From the NCBI GenBank assembly GCA_965279735.1, contig OZ257260.1:62001-126000 (forward strand): a stretch of DNA of 64,000 bases, written 5' to 3'. This DNA comes from CAIUGU01 sp965279735 (GTDB taxonomy: Bacteria; Pseudomonadota; Gammaproteobacteria; Steroidobacterales; Steroidobacteraceae). The position numbers were made by a program, and so were the translations under genes. A model generated the notes under the pieces. The model was not told the DNA's origin, ran no database searches, and saw only the letters and a list, made by a program, of their open reading frames with translations. Positions 61,084 to 64,000 of this stretch are shown one piece after another (positions within the stretch are counted from its first letter, which is position 1; each line of letters starts with the position of its first letter).

Positions 61084-62028
61084 ATGAAGAGGGTTACCTG
61101 GGGATCGGGTTTCGTGTTCGGCGCAATGCTGGCGATGAGCGGAATATCTGGCGCGGAAAGCGCCGCCGAAAAGTGCGATCGCGCATGCATGCGCGGGGTC
61201 ATGGATCAATATCTTGAAGCCGTCTTCCATCACGATGCTTCTCACGCACCTCTCGCGGCCGTGTCGCGTGCAACTGAAAATGCAGTGATGCTGGAGAAAG
61301 GCAAGGGCGTCTGGCAGACAATCACCGGATACGGTCAGGTGCAGCGCCGCTATTTCGATGTCACCGAAGGGCAGGCTGCGTACTTCGGCATCCTGAATGA
61401 AACTTCGGGGCCTGCAGTCGTGTCGTTGCGCCTGAAGATCGTCGGCCAGAAGGTCACGGAAGCCGAGTGGACCGTGGCCCGCAAGGAATACGGTGGACTG
61501 TTCTCCGTTGAAGGACTGATGGCGGTACCGCCGCGTTCAGATGCGCCCATCCCGGCCAGCGAGCGTCCTACGCGCAAGCAGCTCATCGCGATGGGCAACG
61601 CCTACTTCGATGGCCTGGAAAAGAAAGACGGCTCGCGGGTGCCCAAAGTGTATGGGTGCGAGCGGATTGAAAACGGCGTGAAGGTCACGCAGCGACTGCG
61701 TTCCATGCCGCTGACTCCCACTCCCGGAAGTGCGCCCCCTGCGGCAGCGGCGACTCCCCCTGATCCCGCTGCAATGTCGGGAGATTGCGCCGCGGACCTC
61801 GACCGGGTTGCGGCCAACATCACCGACGTCGTGCAGCGCCGTTTCCCGGTGGTTGATGAGGAGGCCGGTGTTGTCATGGGGACGGCGCTTTTCCACCGGC
61901 CGCCTGGCGCGACCATCAAGCGCAACCTGCTGACGGAGTACTTCGTCGGCCAGAACGAGAAGATCCAGGCGATCTATGCAGCGATGTACTACCTCGATGC
62001 CACGGCGCCGGACAGCTCGGGCTGGTAG
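61084..62028 (+). CDS. Exported protein with DUF8021/NTF2-like character
   Basis: A 314-residue protein that I assign only loosely. A signal peptide (VFGAMLAMSGISGAES) is followed by CDRACMRGVMDQYLEAVFHHDASHAPLA, in which the paired Cys and the DQYLEA helix recall NTF2/SnoaL-like DUF8021 proteins. Strands such as YGQVQRRYFDVTEGQAAYFGILNE continue that pattern, then residues 190-250 are Pro/Ala-rich, and a second part ends FVGQNEKIQAIYAAMYYL. ATG 61084 has a good GGAGGAATTTCC site. It is the first of four co-directional genes for exported proteins. Confidence 0.8.
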   Translation: MKRVTWGSGFVFGAMLAMSGISGAESAAEKCDRACMRGVMDQYLEAVFHHDASHAPLAAVSRATENAVMLEKGKGVWQTITGYGQVQRRYFDVTEGQAAYFGILNETSGPAVVSLRLKIVGQKVTEAEWTVARKEYGGLFSVEGLMAVPPRSDAPIPASERPTRKQLIAMGNAYFDGLEKKDGSRVPKVYGCERIENGVKVTQRLRSMPLTPTPGSAPPAAAATPPDPAAMSGDCAADLDRVAANITDVVQRRFPVVDEEAGVVMGTALFHRPPGATIKRNLLTEYFVGQNEKIQAIYAAMYYLDATAPDSSGW

Positions 62029-62107
62029 GAATCGAAGCGACAGACTCGCAAGCCCGCCCGGTGGGTTTGTCTTTGATGCGTTCCGCAAGCTCAAGGGGAA
62101 GAACAGG

Positions 62108-62626
62108 ATGCGTTATCTGGCTGCGATTGTTATGGGCCTGCTTGTGTCGGTCTCCGTATCGGCACAGCAGTCTGCTGCCGAGGCCGCGAGACTCGAGGCC
62201 AACAAGCAGGTGCTGATGAAGTTCTTTGCGCTCGGCGGTGATATCGAGGCGCGCAGGAAGATGCTCACGGACGACTACCTGCAGCACAACCCGCGCTTTG
62301 TCGACCTGACGGGTCCGATCGGTCCCCAGGCCTGGTTCGACGCGATCAACATGGCACGTGGCCGCATTCGCGTGACGGATCCGGACTTCAATCTGCGCAG
62401 CCCGACTGTCATCCTGATGGCGGAGGGCGATCTCGTCACGGCGATTTACAAAGCGGTGCTGCCGAACCCCGATGATCCGACGAAAACCTACGAAGCCTTC
62501 AACTTCGAGACGGTGCGCATCCGTGACGGCAAGCTTGCCGAACACTGGGATGCGTTGAAGCTGGAAAAAGGCTGGAAAGCAGGGCTTTCTGCTCCGCCGC
62601 AGCCTGCCGCGCCTGCGGTACGCTGA
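62108..62626 (+). CDS. Secreted NTF2/SnoaL-like protein, paralogue of 49049-49516
   Basis: A 172-residue protein with signal peptide (RYLAAIVMGLLVSVSVSAQ). The mature region NKQVLMKFFALGGDIEARRKMLTDDYLQHNPRF, strands EGDLVTAIYKAVLP and FNFETVRIRDGKLAEHWDAL are NTF2-like. Its end, KLAEHWDA, corresponds to KVVEHWDA of the protein at 49049. AGGGGAAGAACAGG precedes ATG 62108. It starts 79 bp after the previous gene and is likely co-transcribed with the next two. Confidence 0.88.
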   Translation: MRYLAAIVMGLLVSVSVSAQQSAAEAARLEANKQVLMKFFALGGDIEARRKMLTDDYLQHNPRFVDLTGPIGPQAWFDAINMARGRIRVTDPDFNLRSPTVILMAEGDLVTAIYKAVLPNPDDPTKTYEAFNFETVRIRDGKLAEHWDALKLEKGWKAGLSAPPQPAAPAVR

Positions 62627-62652
62627 AGTTTGCCATTCACGAGGGCTTGCCG

Positions 62653-63570
62653 ATGACATTTCATGCCAGGTACTTCGTTGCCATCGCCTGTATTGCCTGC
62701 GGCCTGACATCCGCGGTCGCGCAGCAGGATTTTTCGGCAGTGCAGATCAAGCCGGAACAGGTCGCGCCGGGGGTGTACATGCTCGCCGGAGCGGGGGGCA
62801 ACATGTCGTTGTTCACTGGGCCGGAGGGAGCAATTCTGGTGGATGACCAATACGCCCCCTTGACGATGAAGATCCTCGCAACCATCCGGACGCTCACCGA
62901 TCGCCCGCTGCGTTTCGTCGTCAACACGCACTGGCATGGCGATCACACGGGTGGCAACGAGAACCTCGGCATGCAGGGCGTGCCGATCGTGGCGCATGTG
63001 AACGTCCGCACCCGGCTCAGCGCGCCGCAGAAACTGCCTTTGTACAACTATGACGGACCGGCATCGCCTGCGGTGGCCCTGCCGATCGTGACCTATGCGG
63101 ACAGCCTGACGTTGAGCCTGAACGGCGAGACGATCCGGCTGATCCACGTTCCGAACGCGCACACCGATGGTGATTCCATCGTTCACTACCAGAACGCGAA
63201 TGTCTTTCACCTCGCAGATATTTTCTGGAACGGCGCCTATCCCCGCATCGATGCCGGCAAGGACGGATCGGGCGGAACGCTGCAAGGGACAATCGCGGCC
63301 GTCGAGCGCGTGCTGGCAATGTCCAATCCCGCGACCCGATTCATTCCAGGGCACGGCCCATTGCCGCCTGCCGGCCCCGCTGCGCTCAAGGCGTATCTGG
63401 ACATGCTGAAGACCTCGCGCGACAGCGTGCAGCGCCTGATCAGCCAGGGTCTCACCGAGGACCAGGCCGTGGCCGCCAGACCGATGCGCGAATTCGATGC
63501 CACCTGGGGTACCGGTTACATCAAGCCGGACGTCTTCGTCCGCATCGTCTATCGGAGCCTGAAACCTTAA
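62653..63570 (+). CDS. Exported metallo-beta-lactamase-fold hydrolase
   Basis: A 305-residue protein with a signal peptide ending SAVAQQ. The metal signature NTHWHGDHTGGNENLG lies near residue 100, and later ligands fall in HVPNAHTDGDS and FHLADIFWNGAYP (Asp), with PGHGP near 235. The order fits periplasmic B3-like or broad MBL-fold hydrolases. GAGGGCTTGCC precedes ATG 62653; a TTG at 62647 is less likely. It is separated from the NTF2-like gene by 26 bp and from the next gene by 8 bp, so they are probably one operon. Confidence 0.88.
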   Translation: MTFHARYFVAIACIACGLTSAVAQQDFSAVQIKPEQVAPGVYMLAGAGGNMSLFTGPEGAILVDDQYAPLTMKILATIRTLTDRPLRFVVNTHWHGDHTGGNENLGMQGVPIVAHVNVRTRLSAPQKLPLYNYDGPASPAVALPIVTYADSLTLSLNGETIRLIHVPNAHTDGDSIVHYQNANVFHLADIFWNGAYPRIDAGKDGSGGTLQGTIAAVERVLAMSNPATRFIPGHGPLPPAGPAALKAYLDMLKTSRDSVQRLISQGLTEDQAVAARPMREFDATWGTGYIKPDVFVRIVYRSLKP

Positions 63571-63578
63571 AGGCAGCG

Positions 63579-64000
63579 ATGAAACTCATCGACTTCATTA
63601 CTCGGGCGATGCTCGGCGCATCGTTCGCGCTGCCCATCTCTCCTGGCCTCGCTGCGGAGTATCCGGAGCCCAGTCAGGGTGACTGGGTCGCGAAGGATTT
63701 CCGTTTCCATACCGGTGAAATCCTGCCCGAATTGCGCGTGCACTACACGACCGTGGGTGCGCCGACGGGCGAGCCGGTGTTGATCCTGCACGGCACCGCC
63801 GGATCAGGTGCCAACCTGCTCAACCCCGGGTTCGCAGGCGAGCTCTTCGGGCCCGGCCAGCCACTCGATGCGAACAAGTACTTCATCATCCTTCCCGATG
63901 CGATCGGTGCGGGCGGATCAGCGAAGCCTTCCGATGGATTGCGGATGAAGTTTCCGCAATACAACTACGACGACATGGTGCAGGCGCAGTACCGGCTCGT
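63579..64000 (+). CDS. Exported alpha/beta-hydrolase (truncated by window end)
   Basis: The first 140 residues of a gene cut at the right edge. A signal peptide (FITRAMLGASFALPISPGLAA) precedes EYPEPSQGDWVAKDFRFHTGEILPELRVHYTTVG, then LILHGTAGSGANLL (oxyanion hole) and NKYFIILPDAIGAGGSAKP, resembling the start of the MetX/homoserine-acetyltransferase-type hydrolases but exported. The nucleophile lies beyond the window. AAAGGCAGCG precedes ATG 63579, 8 bp after the MBL gene. Confidence 0.85.
   Translation, partial: MKLIDFITRAMLGASFALPISPGLAAEYPEPSQGDWVAKDFRFHTGEILPELRVHYTTVGAPTGEPVLILHGTAGSGANLLNPGFAGELFGPGQPLDANKYFIILPDAIGAGGSAKPSDGLRMKFPQYNYDDMVQAQYRL

Overview
The window is about 64 kb of GC-rich chromosomal DNA, densely packed with genes, from a gammaproteobacterium. 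Three blocks fix the class. zapA, 6S RNA and a 5-formyl-THF cyclo-ligase lie divergent from ygfB-pepP-ubiH-ubiI. A run holA-nadD-rsfS-rlmH-maf-rng-yhdP-nitrilase-tldD is intact. darP lies divergent from pmbA. A Crp/Clp-type regulator, a UUP1/ATP-grasp pair, a ZnuD-like TonB receptor with a DUF2946-like partner and secreted NTF2-like proteins would suit a free-living aerobe of the Steroidobacterales/Nevskiales/Xanthomonadales area. That finer placement is inference. I see no transposase, integrase, phage gene, rRNA or CRISPR array.

Layout. 1-10.5 kb: mixed enzymes and membrane proteins (MAPEG, secreted metallo-beta-lactamase-fold protein, fatty-acid desaturase, GNAT, YidB, sirtuin, monooxygenase-like membrane protein, MarC, Slt transglycosylase, GltS). 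10.6-20.4 kb: motAB, a YyaL/DUF255 protein, rlmI, lgt-thyA, a SET-domain protein, a sulfotransferase and proline iminopeptidase. 20.6-23.1 kb: metal-uptake-like TonB receptor plus DUF2946-like protein. 23.3-34.7 kb: the long holA-to-tldD run, with many 4-nt overlaps. 34.9-47.3 kb: AAA-FHA protein, purKE, darP/pmbA, YihY, a sensor kinase and receiver pair, purC, djlA, rpe, crp, coq7. 47.5-49.6 kb: rplM-rpsI, tRNA-Gln(CUG) and a repeat-rich intergenic stretch. 49.6-58.2 kb: rpiA, a 22-residue lysine-rich microprotein, an EVE protein, 6S RNA with its neighbours, ubiquinone hydroxylases and cfa. 58.3-64 kb: UUP1 plus ATP-grasp ligase, then four consecutive genes for exported proteins, the last cut by the window edge.

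Functional links: coq7, ubiH and ubiI supply three ring hydroxylases of ubiquinone synthesis. purC, purE and purK are consecutive steps of purine synthesis. tldD and pmbA form one protease. rpe and rpiA belong to the pentose phosphate pathway. rsfS, rlmH, rlmI, darP, rng, rplM and rpsI serve ribosomes.

Most unusual non-coding content: (A) three copies of an approximately 110-bp inverted-repeat element with a conserved core and covarying arms; (B) five copies, at two loci, of a small hairpin followed by CATAAA, preceded by GTAG-containing sequence and resembling REP elements; (C) four degenerate tandem units of about 60-68 bp downstream of tRNA-Gln, plus extra copies of a 12-mer from the tRNA 3' end. 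The most unusual protein content is lysine-rich: a 22-residue microprotein, a SET-domain methyltransferase with a lysine-rich tail, and an RsfS with a basic N-terminal extension.
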